Shown: positions 37,387-46,172, counted from the first letter of the stretch. The stretch is DNA of 64,000 nucleotides from Nocardia higoensis NBRC 100133 (GCF_000308595.1 NZ_BAGA01000077.1:246550-310549), one strand, 5' to 3'. Translations and numbers: made by a program. The notes: a model not told the origin generated them from the sequence alone.

Positions 37387-40323
37387 TCATTCTGGTGTAC
37401 TCCATTCGCGCAGTTCCTTGAAAACGGATTCACTATCGAGTTCGTGGCCTCGGTCCAGACTCTTTAGAAGGGCCGTGGAATTCGTCATGCGGTCGGGATA
37501 GTACAGCTCGGGCGCAAGACAAGTCGGGCAGTCGCTTAGAAGGCAGAACGGTGACAGCAGGATGGGCGCATCGGGTGATGTGATGAGGTAGAGACGGTCG
37601 TCGACTAGAGGGCGCGCCGTATCGAACGTCACCGTCGCGAAGTCGGGGTGGTCGCCCATCAAGGCCATGCCTGACACGCGGAACTTTCCAGAATTGGGCT
37701 GCCATCGGAGGCGGTCTGTGTGAACCCATCGGGTGCGGGCAAGGAAGGCACATCCCGACAGGCTGCTGAGCATCAGAGGCTCGATGCGCCCAAGGCTCTT
37801 TTCCAGCTCTGCTCGCGTCCGAGGGCCTGCACCGTGTCGAATCCTATTGCGGAGGTTGACCAATTGCTCAAGTTCGGCGATCAGGCCCTTGCCGCCCTTT
37901 TTCCGGACTGTGGCCTCTACGAGCCCTGCGGCAGGTTCACCGTGTTGCCGAGCGTCGTCGGCCACTGCCTTGACCACCCCCACCCAGTGGCCAAGGGAGA
38001 CGCCACCTCGATCAACGGACTGACTCCACTGCGCGATGGCGGGCAGGTCTTGGCGGCCGCGGTCGGTGGCCAGGGCAAGCGCCATGATGCCCAGTGAGAG
38101 GATCAGTGACTCGGCGCATTGGATCGCTGCCTCATGCTTCTCTACCTCCGATCGGGAGTGCCGGAACTTCCGTACGGCGCGGGCGATTGCATAGGGGTAT
38201 GAGTCCTGGAAGAGGAGGTAGGGATCGTTGTGCCGGCGCAGGTTCTGAGCAGTCAACGAGCTGATGGCAGCGGCATTATCCAGGCGTTCTCGCCTGACAG
38301 GTCCCGATCCACTCTCGAAGATTTGGTTACGAGCCTGACGGAGTTCGTTATAGATGCGCGCGGCTTCCTGTTCTCCTTCAGCAAGCATAGCGAGTGAGGC
38401 TCGAATCTCCGATGGATCTCCTTCGCATTTGGGGATCCAAATATCGGCCATCGCGCCTGCGCGGATACGCGGGATCGTGCCGTACTTAGGAAGCTGCTGT
38501 TCCGCCAGCGAGCTGGACAAGTAGGCAATCACGTACTCGATAGGGAAGACCTCTTGCGTGAGCCGGACCACGATCAGGCCTTGCCCGGGCTGGACGCCGT
38601 TGTAGTGGCTCGGTACTGATGTCCAGTGGCGGTTCCCGGCGAGGTCTCGTCCGATGATGTCGCCCTGTCGCAACCTGTGCTGGGGCTCGCGCCGGTCTAG
38701 GCGGAGGGGAAGGTGTGCCCTGTCCGGCAGCGTGTCGGTCAAAAGGATGGGTGTCAGAACCCGTCTCCGTTCATCCGTGTCAGTTATGTCCCGCTCCATG
38801 TCCAGATCGGATTTGCGGACAGAGCCGGCGAAAATCTGAGCAAAGTCTCCGAGACGGACGCCTTCTTGTGCCACTCGATGCATTTCATGGATTCGGCGGA
38901 AATTCTCCAGGCTCAAGTTATAGTCCACTGCGGCGATTTCCGATCTGGTCACGCAGAAGCTTTGTTCGGACCGGGTACGTCGACGCTCACTGCTTTTCCG
39001 TAGCCGCCAACGTCGTATTAGATCTGGAAGGTTGTTGCGCGTGTGGTCAGCAGTGTCGAGAAGGCTTTCGGGAGACAAGCCAAGCTTGTCTTCTGGCAGC
39101 AGTGGCACACGCTGGTCATCCAGGCTCCAGCCGTCCGCCCTGAGATCATAGAACCACACGTAGTCGGTTTGCCCAGCGTATTTGGTGAAGAACAGAATGG
39201 CCATGGAAACACTCGCATACGGTCTGAACGTACCGATTGGCAATTTTACCACGGCCTCTAGTCCATGTTCTTCCACGAGAATCCGACGAAGTTCAGTGTG
39301 AGCGGCAGTCAAGCCGAACAGCAGACCGGCGGGGACGACTACGGCTGCGCGTCCTCCTGGCTTCAATAGTCGCAGAATGGCAATAAGATGAAGGATTTCG
39401 GATTTTTTCGTCCGAACGGCCGCTAGCAACTCGGGTGCGGCGGTCTCGTAGTCGACACTGCCAGCGAAAGGAGGATTTGCCAGGACGACCGAGTAACGCT
39501 CAATCTCCGCTCCAGCCTCTGCTGAGAGATTATCTCGATGTCGCAGATCGGCAGCACCGTAACCATGTAGCGCAAGCCTCATGCTGCTCAATCGCAGCAT
39601 GGTCCTGTCGAAATCAAACCCGTGAAGCCTGCCACTCACTTCCGCTTTGCTCTGCTGCGCAGTGCCTGAATGGCATGTCAGCATGAACTGCGCCGCAGCG
39701 GTTAGCAGACCGCCCGTGCCGCAAGTCGGATCGCATACCTCATCGTCGGGGCCAGGTGCGGTCATCGCCACCATCAAAGCTGTCAGGTGGAGTGGCGTAC
39801 GGAAGGTGCCAAAGCGACCAGCCGTTGCGACCTTGGCGAGCAGATGCTCGTACAGATCAGCTGCCTCGGCGTCGCTGGTTGAAAGAGCCTCGTTGAGCAC
39901 GTCGACGACCTTCGCCAGAAGGCCAGGCGTCGGGATCGTAAGACGAACATCCTTGACGTGACGCGAATAGGCCATCCTCCTGAATTCGTGATTACGCAGC
40001 CACGGGAACACGTCGTCGGCAATCGTAGTGAACATGCGTTGAGGAGTCAGACGAACGAGATGGGACCACCGAAGGTGCTGCTCATCGTGGGCGAAGATCG
40101 GTGCCCTCCTCATCGATTCTGATCGCACCCCACGCTCGTCCCAGTCATCCTGGGCACGGTCCAACTCGTGGAGGTACATGAGGTGGGAGAGCTGATCGAC
40201 AACCTCCAGCGGATTGGAAATTCCCCCAGCCCAGCAAGCGTCGAAGAGCCGGGCAGTGGTGGTACGCATGAGACCGTCGCTCGTCACGCGTCCAAGACTA
40301 TCCACCGCAGAAGCCAGAAGCAT
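37387..40323 (-). CDS. N6-adenine methylase fused to specificity-like, HEPN-like and CPTC modules
   Basis: A 978-residue multidomain protein. Residues 1-190 are helical, then motif I DPTCGTGG (198-205) and motif IV NPPF (283-286) define a gamma-class N6-adenine methylase. About 470-680 resembles an HsdS target-recognition region (VRLGDFAQIFAG, then IPRIRAGAMADIWIP). The helical region about 730-860 contains R825-X4-H830 (NLRNRIRHG), matching the HEPN RNase motif. The end has LLSPFCLLSDCPTC and a final DRGHE. No separate nuclease gene follows. Convergent to hsdR. Likely a self-contained defence protein; start at ATG 40321-40323 is uncertain. Confidence 0.75.
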   Translation of the reverse strand: MLLASAVDSLGRVTSDGLMRTTTARLFDACWAGGISNPLEVVDQLSHLMYLHELDRAQDDWDERGVRSESMRRAPIFAHDEQHLRWSHLVRLTPQRMFTTIADDVFPWLRNHEFRRMAYSRHVKDVRLTIPTPGLLAKVVDVLNEALSTSDAEAADLYEHLLAKVATAGRFGTFRTPLHLTALMVAMTAPGPDDEVCDPTCGTGGLLTAAAQFMLTCHSGTAQQSKAEVSGRLHGFDFDRTMLRLSSMRLALHGYGAADLRHRDNLSAEAGAEIERYSVVLANPPFAGSVDYETAAPELLAAVRTKKSEILHLIAILRLLKPGGRAAVVVPAGLLFGLTAAHTELRRILVEEHGLEAVVKLPIGTFRPYASVSMAILFFTKYAGQTDYVWFYDLRADGWSLDDQRVPLLPEDKLGLSPESLLDTADHTRNNLPDLIRRWRLRKSSERRRTRSEQSFCVTRSEIAAVDYNLSLENFRRIHEMHRVAQEGVRLGDFAQIFAGSVRKSDLDMERDITDTDERRRVLTPILLTDTLPDRAHLPLRLDRREPQHRLRQGDIIGRDLAGNRHWTSVPSHYNGVQPGQGLIVVRLTQEVFPIEYVIAYLSSSLAEQQLPKYGTIPRIRAGAMADIWIPKCEGDPSEIRASLAMLAEGEQEAARIYNELRQARNQIFESGSGPVRRERLDNAAAISSLTAQNLRRHNDPYLLFQDSYPYAIARAVRKFRHSRSEVEKHEAAIQCAESLILSLGIMALALATDRGRQDLPAIAQWSQSVDRGGVSLGHWVGVVKAVADDARQHGEPAAGLVEATVRKKGGKGLIAELEQLVNLRNRIRHGAGPRTRAELEKSLGRIEPLMLSSLSGCAFLARTRWVHTDRLRWQPNSGKFRVSGMALMGDHPDFATVTFDTARPLVDDRLYLITSPDAPILLSPFCLLSDCPTCLAPELYYPDRMTNSTALLKSLDRGHELDSESVFKELREWSTPE

Positions 40324-40407
40324 CTCTGCCCCAGGAGCCCACGGAGCAGGGGCGGGAGGGAGTGTCTAATCAACGGAGTATCTCAATAATCAAGGGAGAG
40401 AGGGCAA

Positions 40408-40545
40408 GTGAGTGAGGTTATGGCTGAGGTTCGGACAACGATCGATCCTTCTGCGGAGGTGTCGGACGAGCAGTTGATCGCGATGTTGGTCGACCGGGCC
40501 CGCAGCGAGAGGCTGCAGTTGGCCGGTGAGGGCGGGGTGCTGAAG
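40408..40545 (+). pseudogene. Truncated IS256-family transposase N-terminus
   Basis: GTG 40408 opens a frame whose first 46 residues match the start of IS256-type transposases (DEQLIAMLVDRARSERLQLA, then GEGGVLKQ). The similarity ends abruptly at 40545 and no catalytic DDE domain follows. It is a dead insertion-sequence scar at the border of the restriction island. Confidence 0.7.
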
Positions 40546-40689
40546 CAGAGGGCGTGGTTGTATCAAGCCTGGTTCGGGACAACCGGTTCCGAGTGTCTTG
40601 CCGATGCTGTCGCGGTGCACGTAACTCCGGCTCCGGCATCGCCGACGGCAGCGAGTTGCCCGCCGCTGGATCCGGCCATGTCCGTGCTG

Positions 40690-40716
40690 CGGGCCCGCCT
40701 CGATGAGGCGGGCCCG
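40690..40716 (-). terminator. Terminator hairpin of the XRE-DUF397 operon
   Basis: CGGGCCCGCCTC-GAT-GAGGCGGGCCCG is a perfect 12-base stem with a 3-base loop. It lies 28 bases downstream of the DUF397 stop on the minus strand. TTGCTT follows on the plus side, so termination in both directions is possible. Confidence 0.75.
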
Positions 40717-40744
40717 TTGCTTCGGTGCCGAACTATTCCGGCGT

Positions 40745-40951
40745 TCAGGGGCGGTCGAACTGGCCGTCCCGCGCGCCGGCGAGGAAGGCGTCCCATTCAC
40801 CCGGGGTGAAGGTCAGGATGGCGCCGCCCGGGTTCTTGGAGTCCCGCACGCCGACGCCGCCACCGTCCAGGTGCGCGATCTCGACGCACTCACCGCCCGC
40901 GTTGCTGAACGTGCTCTTGAACCAGTGTGCGCCGGATAGGTCTGCACTCAC
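40745..40951 (-). CDS. DUF397 protein
   Basis: A 68-residue DUF397 protein: WFKSTFSNAGGECVEIAHL, then VRDSKNPGGAILTFTPGEWD and FLAGARDGQFD. In actinomycetes these are small partners of XRE-DUF5753 regulators and may act as antagonists. The GTG at 40949-40951 overlaps the regulator stop (GTGA), with AAGGAG 9 bases upstream. A longer upstream reading is a shadow of the regulator. Confidence 0.9.
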   Translation of the reverse strand: MSADLSGAHWFKSTFSNAGGECVEIAHLDGGGVGVRDSKNPGGAILTFTPGEWDAFLAGARDGQFDRP

Positions 40952-41841
40952 GATGTGTACTCCTTCGTAATCTGCCTCACCAGTTCCCTGGTGCTCTCTT
41001 CGTCCAGCGCCGATCGCTGGATGCTTTCCAATGCTGCGCGGTGGCGCTGGATCAGCGCATCTTCCTCGAGGAACAATGCGCCGGTGTAGCCCTCCACATA
41101 AACGACCGGTGGCTCGGATACTGCGCGTGCTGACAGTGGCGGGAATTGCAGCAAGACGAAGCTCTGGGTCCGCAGGCCTGGATGGGGCCCTGCCGCGAAG
41201 GGGACCACCCGCAAGGAGACGTTCGGCAAGCGACTGACCTCTACAAGGTGGTGCAGCTGCTCCGCCATGACGTCGATGCCTCCTACATGATGGCGCAGAG
41301 CTGCTTCGGAAATCAGCGCGTCCAGCCGGAAGTCCTGCGATTCGGTGATCCGGCGTTGGCGCAGGGCAAGCAGTTCCAGCCGCCGCTCGATGTCGACTGC
41401 TGAAACCACCGGATCGGATGTGGTCTCGATCCATCGCCGGTAGCCATTGGTCTGCACGAGGCCGGGCAGGAGCGTCAGCTGGAACGTGGTGAGGCGATCG
41501 CTCGCCTGCTCAAGGCTCATGTAGTGGTCGAAGTGCGGATTGACCACATCGGAGTACGCGCGCCACCAACCCCGCGTCGAGACGGTGTCGTTGATCGCCC
41601 TCACCTCCTTGTGCAACCCGAGCACTTCCTCTCGTTCCGCCTCGCTCGCCCCGTAGAGGTCGAGCAGTTCGCGGTACTGCGCCGTGCTGATGCGCGCCGG
41701 CCGCCCCTCCTCCACTCGTCCGATCGTCTGCTTGGACACCTCGATGCAGGTGCCCGCGGCGAGCTGACTCTTCTTCGCCTGCTCTCTGAGCTCGCGCAAC
41801 CTGCGTCCGAGCGCCCTCCTCGGAAGTGTCGAACCTGTCAT
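40948..41841 (-). CDS. XRE regulator with a DUF5753 domain
   Basis: A 297-residue protein: an N-terminal HTH (LGRRLRELREQAKKSQLAAG, then EVSKQTIGRVEEGRPARIS) and the DUF5753 domain, with the usual YMSLEQASDRLTTFQLTLLP and GLVQTNGYRRWI. Such regulators are numerous in Nocardia and Streptomyces and act with their downstream DUF397 partner. It is divergent from the small membrane peptide and P450 genes beginning at 42085. Confidence 0.93.
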   Translation of the reverse strand: MTGSTLPRRALGRRLRELREQAKKSQLAAGTCIEVSKQTIGRVEEGRPARISTAQYRELLDLYGASEAEREEVLGLHKEVRAINDTVSTRGWWRAYSDVVNPHFDHYMSLEQASDRLTTFQLTLLPGLVQTNGYRRWIETTSDPVVSAVDIERRLELLALRQRRITESQDFRLDALISEAALRHHVGGIDVMAEQLHHLVEVSRLPNVSLRVVPFAAGPHPGLRTQSFVLLQFPPLSARAVSEPPVVYVEGYTGALFLEEDALIQRHRAALESIQRSALDEESTRELVRQITKEYTS

Positions 41842-42084
41842 GCCTCGTGCCTCCCTCTCAGAGTAGGTCCACCCCGGACCGGTGCATAGTGGACCGGACC
41901 GCGGTCGACCGGATTTTCATGGACCGCCTCGAGGTGGACGTCCATCCAATTTCAATGAATTCCGTTGTGCGCCACGCATATTAGGTCAATTCAAGGTGTA
42001 CTTGAAGCGCTTCGGGTGCAGGGGGCCCGGACCGCGAGAAGTACTCACCAGCATTCAATTCCACTGTCTACGAGAGGGTTTCAG

Positions 42085-42216
42085 ATGTCTGTCGACGATG
42101 CCTGGATCGTGGCGGCGGTGTTGCCCCTATCGGCGCTCGGAACTCTCATCCCCTTCTTCCTCGGACTGCGACGGCGACGCGGGTCGAAGCTGTTCCGGTC
42201 CCGCACACCGCGGTAA
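42085..42216 (+). CDS. 43-residue single-span membrane peptide
   Basis: ATG 42085 follows GAGAGG. The peptide has one hydrophobic stretch (AWIVAAVLPLSALGTLIPFF) and a strongly basic tail (LGLRRRRGSKLFRSRTPR), so an N-out/C-in orientation is expected. It lies 87 bases upstream of the first P450 gene and probably shares its transcript. No family recognised. Confidence 0.55.
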   Translation: MSVDDAWIVAAVLPLSALGTLIPFFLGLRRRRGSKLFRSRTPR

Positions 42217-42303
42217 ATCGGCTCACCGGCCGATTTCCACTCGCTCGCGGAGGCCGTCCGCGAGGCGCATCACCCCCCACTCCCTTCACTTCTGGAGATC
42301 GCT

Positions 42304-43578
42304 TTGCCTGCAACACGATCCGGTGTCACGCATGTCATTCGTCGCCCGGTCGGTCGCGGTTCGCCCCACGACACCGACGACGACGTCCGCGTTCCGCTCC
42401 ACAGCGAGGAATTCGCCGCCGACTCGCACGCCGCCTACGCGCGGATGCGTGCGGATTTCGGGTCGGTGGCGCCGGTCTGGCTGGCTCCGGGTGTTCCGGC
42501 GACGTTGGTGATCGGGTACTGGACCGCGCTGAAGATCCTCAACGATCCCGAGCGTTTCCCCGCCGATCCCAGCGACTGGCAGCGCGGTATCCCGGCCGAG
42601 TGCCCGGTCCTGCCGATGATGCAGAAGCGTCCGAACGCATTGCGCAGCAGCGGGATCGAGCACGCCCGGTACCGGGCGGCCACCGTGGACGCCCTGAGTC
42701 GCGTCGATCCGACCGCTCTGCGCGCGGTGGTCGAACGCAGCGCCGTCCGGCTGATCGACGGGTTCTGTGGTCGCGGTCGGGCGGATCTGCTCGGTGACTA
42801 CGCGTTTCCGCTGGTGTTCGAGGTGATCGGCGAGTTGATCGGGTGTGATCCCGACATCGGCGAGCGGGCCGCCGGGGGTATGACGATGGTGTTCGACACC
42901 ACCTCCGACGCGGTCGAGGGGAATCGGGTGGTGGTGCGGGCGTTGGGTGAGCTCGTCGGGCGCAAACGGGCCGGGCCGGGGCGCGACATCACGTCCTGGC
43001 TGGCGGCTCATCCCGCCGCCCTGGACGACGAGGAACTCGTCCACCAGTTGTTCACCCTCTACGCGGCGGCGAGTGAGCCGCTGACGAATCTGATCGTCAA
43101 CACCGTCTTGTTGATCATGGCCCGGCCCGATTTCGGGGGCCGGGTGGTCGGGGGAGAGGTGTCGACTCGTGACGCGCTCACGCATGTGCTGTTTCGTGAT
43201 CCGCCGTTGGCGAACTTCTGCATGTCCTATCCGCGTCAGCCGCAGTGGGTCGACGGGGGATGGGTGCCTGCGCATCAGCCGGTGGTGATCAGCCTGGCCG
43301 CCTGCAACAACGATCCGGCTGTGCTGGGCGGCAACATCTTCGGCAACGAATCGCATCTGGGACTCGGGGCGGGACCGCATCGGTGCCCGGCGCGGACACC
43401 GGCCGAGGTGATCGCGGGTGAGGCGATCGATCAGTTGCTCGATGCGCTGCCCGAGATCGAACCGGCGGTGCCTGCCGACCGGCTGCGGTGGCGTCCGGGG
43501 CCGTTCCATCGGTCCTTGGAGGCGCTGCCCGTCGTCTTCGCTCCCGTCGCGCCACTGTCCGTGCCGACCGCTCGCTGA
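42304..43578 (+). CDS. Atypical cytochrome P450, CYP157-like
   Basis: A 424-residue P450 with the heme-cysteine loop LGAGPHRCPA near residue 359. Two usual motifs are altered: the I-helix has YAAASEPLTN in place of AGxxT, and the K-helix reads DALTHVLFRDPPLANF without the ExxR glutamate. CYP157 proteins of Streptomyces conservons are known to lack ExxR and share the RDPPLANF region. TTG start at 42304 with GGAG upstream. It is followed 16 bases later by a canonical P450, matching the CYP157-CYP154 pairing, but conservon genes cvnA-D are absent. Confidence 0.85.
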   Translation: MPATRSGVTHVIRRPVGRGSPHDTDDDVRVPLHSEEFAADSHAAYARMRADFGSVAPVWLAPGVPATLVIGYWTALKILNDPERFPADPSDWQRGIPAECPVLPMMQKRPNALRSSGIEHARYRAATVDALSRVDPTALRAVVERSAVRLIDGFCGRGRADLLGDYAFPLVFEVIGELIGCDPDIGERAAGGMTMVFDTTSDAVEGNRVVVRALGELVGRKRAGPGRDITSWLAAHPAALDDEELVHQLFTLYAAASEPLTNLIVNTVLLIMARPDFGGRVVGGEVSTRDALTHVLFRDPPLANFCMSYPRQPQWVDGGWVPAHQPVVISLAACNNDPAVLGGNIFGNESHLGLGAGPHRCPARTPAEVIAGEAIDQLLDALPEIEPAVPADRLRWRPGPFHRSLEALPVVFAPVAPLSVPTAR

Positions 43579-43594
43579 ACGTCAGGAATCCCTC

Positions 43595-44872
43595 ATGACC
43601 GATCTGCAATCTGTTTCCGCTTCCGTTCCCGGTCCGGTCACGTTGGACGTCACCGGCTCCGACATCATCGGCGAGGCCATCGCGCTGCGCGATCGAGGGC
43701 CGCTGGTGCGGGTGGTGCTGCCCGGTGGTGTTCCCGCATGGGCGGTCACCGACCCCGAGGTGGTCAAGGAACTGTTCACCGACCGGCGGGTGTCCAAGGA
43801 CGCCCACCGGCACTGGCCGAGATTCCGGTCCGGGGACATTCCGCCGGATTGGCCCTTGATCACGTGGGTGTCGGTGCGCAACATGTTCACCGCCTACGGC
43901 GCGGACCATCGGCGGTTGCGCAAGCTCGTCGGGCCCGCGTTCACCGCTCCCCGGGTGGCCGCCATGCGCCCGCAGATCAGGATGATCGTGCGCAGGCTGC
44001 TCGACGATCTCGCCGCCCGGCCCGACGGGGCGGTGATCGACCTGCGCGAGGAGTATGCCGCGCAGGTGCCGCTGCGGGTGATCACCGCGCTGATGGGGGT
44101 GCCCGCCGATCTTCAGGGGCGCCTGCGGGTGTGTGTCGACGAGATCTTCTGCACCAGTCCGCGACGCGATCCGCACGAGACCTTCACCGAACTCGTCGGC
44201 ACCCTCGCCGAGTTGGTCGAGCGCCGGCGCATCGAACCCGGTGACGACATGACCAGCCTGCTCATCGGTCACCGCGACGAGCGGGCGGACCGGCTCAGCG
44301 AAGAAGAACTCGTGCACACGCTGCTGTTGGTGATCAGCGCCGGATACGAGACGACCGTGAATCTCCTCGACCAGGCCGTCTATCAGGTGTTGACCCGGCC
44401 CGAGCTGCTGCCTCGGCTGCGAGTCGGCGCTGTCACGTGGTCGAGTCTGCTCGAGGAGTGCTTGCGGTACGCGCCGCCGGTGCCGAACCTGCCACTGCGT
44501 TACGCGGTCACCGATATCGACATCGCGGGCCGGCGGATCGAAGCCGGTGACGCGATCCTCGCCTGCTTCGCCGCTGCCAATCGTCACGCGGATGTGCACG
44601 GCCCCGGGCCGGACGAGTTCGACCCGACCCGCCCCGGCAAGGAGCATCTGTCCTTCGGGTACGGACCCCATTACTGCCTCGGTGCGCCGCTGGCCCGCCT
44701 GGAAGCGATCGAGGCGCTACCCGCCCTGTTCGGACGCTTCCCGGACCTCACGCTCGCGGTCGAGGCCGACGAGCTGAAACCGCTGCCCAGCTTCGTCTCC
44801 CACGGCCACCGGTCCCTGCCCGTCCACCTGGACAGGCCGCACGGCGGCGGCGGGGATCGCCGTGCTCGGTGA
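43595..44872 (+). CDS. Cytochrome P450, canonical (CYP154-like)
   Basis: A 425-residue class I P450. All motifs are intact: I-helix LLVISAGYETTVN, K-helix ExxR in LLEECLRYAPP, and heme loop FGYGPHYCLGAPLAR. The substrate is probably a small hydrophobic molecule. No ferredoxin or reductase gene adjoins, so electrons must come from elsewhere. AGGAAT precedes the ATG. Pairs with the atypical P450 upstream and overlaps the next small gene by 11 bases. Confidence 0.9.
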   Translation: MTDLQSVSASVPGPVTLDVTGSDIIGEAIALRDRGPLVRVVLPGGVPAWAVTDPEVVKELFTDRRVSKDAHRHWPRFRSGDIPPDWPLITWVSVRNMFTAYGADHRRLRKLVGPAFTAPRVAAMRPQIRMIVRRLLDDLAARPDGAVIDLREEYAAQVPLRVITALMGVPADLQGRLRVCVDEIFCTSPRRDPHETFTELVGTLAELVERRRIEPGDDMTSLLIGHRDERADRLSEEELVHTLLLVISAGYETTVNLLDQAVYQVLTRPELLPRLRVGAVTWSSLLEECLRYAPPVPNLPLRYAVTDIDIAGRRIEAGDAILACFAAANRHADVHGPGPDEFDPTRPGKEHLSFGYGPHYCLGAPLARLEAIEALPALFGRFPDLTLAVEADELKPLPSFVSHGHRSLPVHLDRPHGGGGDRRAR

Positions 44873-45128
44873 CGACCGGCGGGTGAGGGGGAAGCGGCTT
44901 TCCGGCCCGACCATCCCGATCGACCAGGCCGCGCGTGTGCTCGGATTCCGGTCCGCGGCCGACAAGCGCCGCCACGACAACCCGCACTGGCCTGTGCGGT
45001 CACCGGCGGCGGCCGCGGCCGCGCTGACTCTGCACGGCGAATGCCCCTGGCACTGCTCGACCCGAATCGCCGCGCTCATCGTCAGCGCGGACGACTACCG
45101 GTACTTCCGCGACCGCGGTATCCACTGA
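44862..45128 (+). CDS. Small unknown protein overlapping the P450 gene
   Basis: An 88-residue frame from GTG 44862 (or GTG 44883). It contains TIPIDQAARVLGFRSAADKR and ECPWHCSTRIAALIVSADDY, with two cysteines and several histidines. No family recognised. It overlaps the P450 end and runs into the next gene with a 26-base gap, so co-transcription is likely. Confidence 0.5.
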   Translation: MLGDDRRVRGKRLSGPTIPIDQAARVLGFRSAADKRRHDNPHWPVRSPAAAAAALTLHGECPWHCSTRIAALIVSADDYRYFRDRGIH

Positions 45129-45154
45129 CCGCATCGAACGACAAGGACCCCACC

Positions 45155-45631
45155 ATGAAGACGGCACTCGGTGTGCTCAATCTCGACATCAGCCGATCCC
45201 CGGCCGATGATCGGCACATCCTGACCGAACTTGCCCACGCCCGCGGCTACGACCTGATCGACGTGCTCACCATCGATGAATCCACCTACATGCCGACCGC
45301 CCATATCGCCGAACGGGCCCGCAGTGCCGGCGCGACAGCGTTGCTGGCGCCGAGCTTCGAACACTTCGGCGTCTCCGCCCGAGTGCTGCCGCTGGTCGCC
45401 GAACTGGTGGTGCCCGGGCGTGACGAGGAACCCGGCCGACCGCTCGCATGCGTGAGAACCGATCCAAGACAGCGGCCCAGGGCGCGCCGGGTCCTCGCTG
45501 TGGTCGCGTTGATCGCGTTCTCGGTCACCGCCTGGGTGCTGCGGCCGGCACCGGACCCGACACCACCGCCGACGCCGGCCGTCGTCGTGCTGCCCGACGA
45601 GCCGGAGGGCGCCGGGATGGGGGATCGGTGA
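45155..45631 (+). CDS. Recombinase-fold-like protein with a C-terminal membrane anchor
   Basis: A 158-residue protein. Residues 1-105 resemble the fold of serine-recombinase N-termini (GVLNLDISRSPADDRHILTE, then RARSAGATALLAPSFEHFG), but the catalytic serine and arginines are not evident. RRVLAVVALIAFSVTAWVL (about 110-128) is a membrane span, followed by a proline-rich tail ending in VVVLPDEPEG. Two degenerate copies of this tail occur at 46449-46516 and 58476-58540. AAGGA precedes the ATG. Role unknown. Confidence 0.6.
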   Translation: MKTALGVLNLDISRSPADDRHILTELAHARGYDLIDVLTIDESTYMPTAHIAERARSAGATALLAPSFEHFGVSARVLPLVAELVVPGRDEEPGRPLACVRTDPRQRPRARRVLAVVALIAFSVTAWVLRPAPDPTPPPTPAVVVLPDEPEGAGMGDR

Positions 45632-45673
45632 TGGGCAGCGGAAGGATGTGCGACACACGGCGTTCCGAGGGGG

Positions 45674-45704
45674 TTGACCTCAATAATCATTGAGGTTTCA
45701 AGAT
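45674..45704 (+). promoter_or_regulatory. MerR-type promoter with a 19-base spacer
   Basis: TTGACC (45674-45679) and CAAGAT (45699-45704) are 19 bases apart, longer than the normal 17. A perfect inverted repeat, ACCTCAAT-AATC-ATTGAGGT (45677-45696), fills the spacer. This is the architecture of promoters activated by MerR-family regulators by DNA unwinding. It drives the DUF6069 gene. No MerR gene is present in the window. Confidence 0.65.
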
Positions 45705-45740
45705 GATTCCACGCGAACTTCGCAACCACAGGAGATCATC

Positions 45741-46172
45741 ATGAGCGCCACGACCACTATCGCGACACGTATCCCCGCACTGAACCGTCCCGCCGCCCTC
45801 TTCGGTGCGATCGGTGCCGCGCTGCTGACCAATCTCGTCGTCTGGCTGATCGGCGCGGCCGCCGGTGGCACGTTCGAAATGACCGACGCGGGGCAGGTGC
45901 AAAGTGCCGCCCCTGGCGGAATCATCATGCTGACCGTGGTTCCGATGCTGATCGGCCTCGGTGCGGCCGTACTCCTGTCCTACAAGTGGATCGGCGTGCT
46001 GCGTGTCGCCGCAGTGATCGGCTCGGTGCTCGCCGTCGCCACCATCGCCTTGACCGTGCGTGCCGACTTCGACACCGCGTCCACGATCGCGCTGTCGATC
46101 GCGCACCTGATGCTGGTTCCCGCCCTCGTCGTCGCCACCGAGGGGCTGCGCCGCAAGCTGCTCGAAGGGTGA
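45741..46172 (+). CDS. DUF6069 family membrane protein
   Basis: A 143-residue protein with four hydrophobic segments, including ALLTNLVVWLIGAAAGG, GGIIMLTVVPMLIGLGAAVL and MLVPALVVATEG. It matches the small DUF6069 family of actinobacterial membrane proteins, which has no established function. AGGAG lies 6 bases upstream of ATG 45741. Its MerR-type promoter suggests induction by a drug or redox signal. Confidence 0.8.
   Translation: MSATTTIATRIPALNRPAALFGAIGAALLTNLVVWLIGAAAGGTFEMTDAGQVQSAAPGGIIMLTVVPMLIGLGAAVLLSYKWIGVLRVAAVIGSVLAVATIALTVRADFDTASTIALSIAHLMLVPALVVATEGLRRKLLEG

Noticed and set aside
42304..44872. A complete conservon (cvn) cluster
   Set aside because: Only the P450 pair fits; no sensor-like ATPase, roadblock, DUF742 or small GTPase gene is present.
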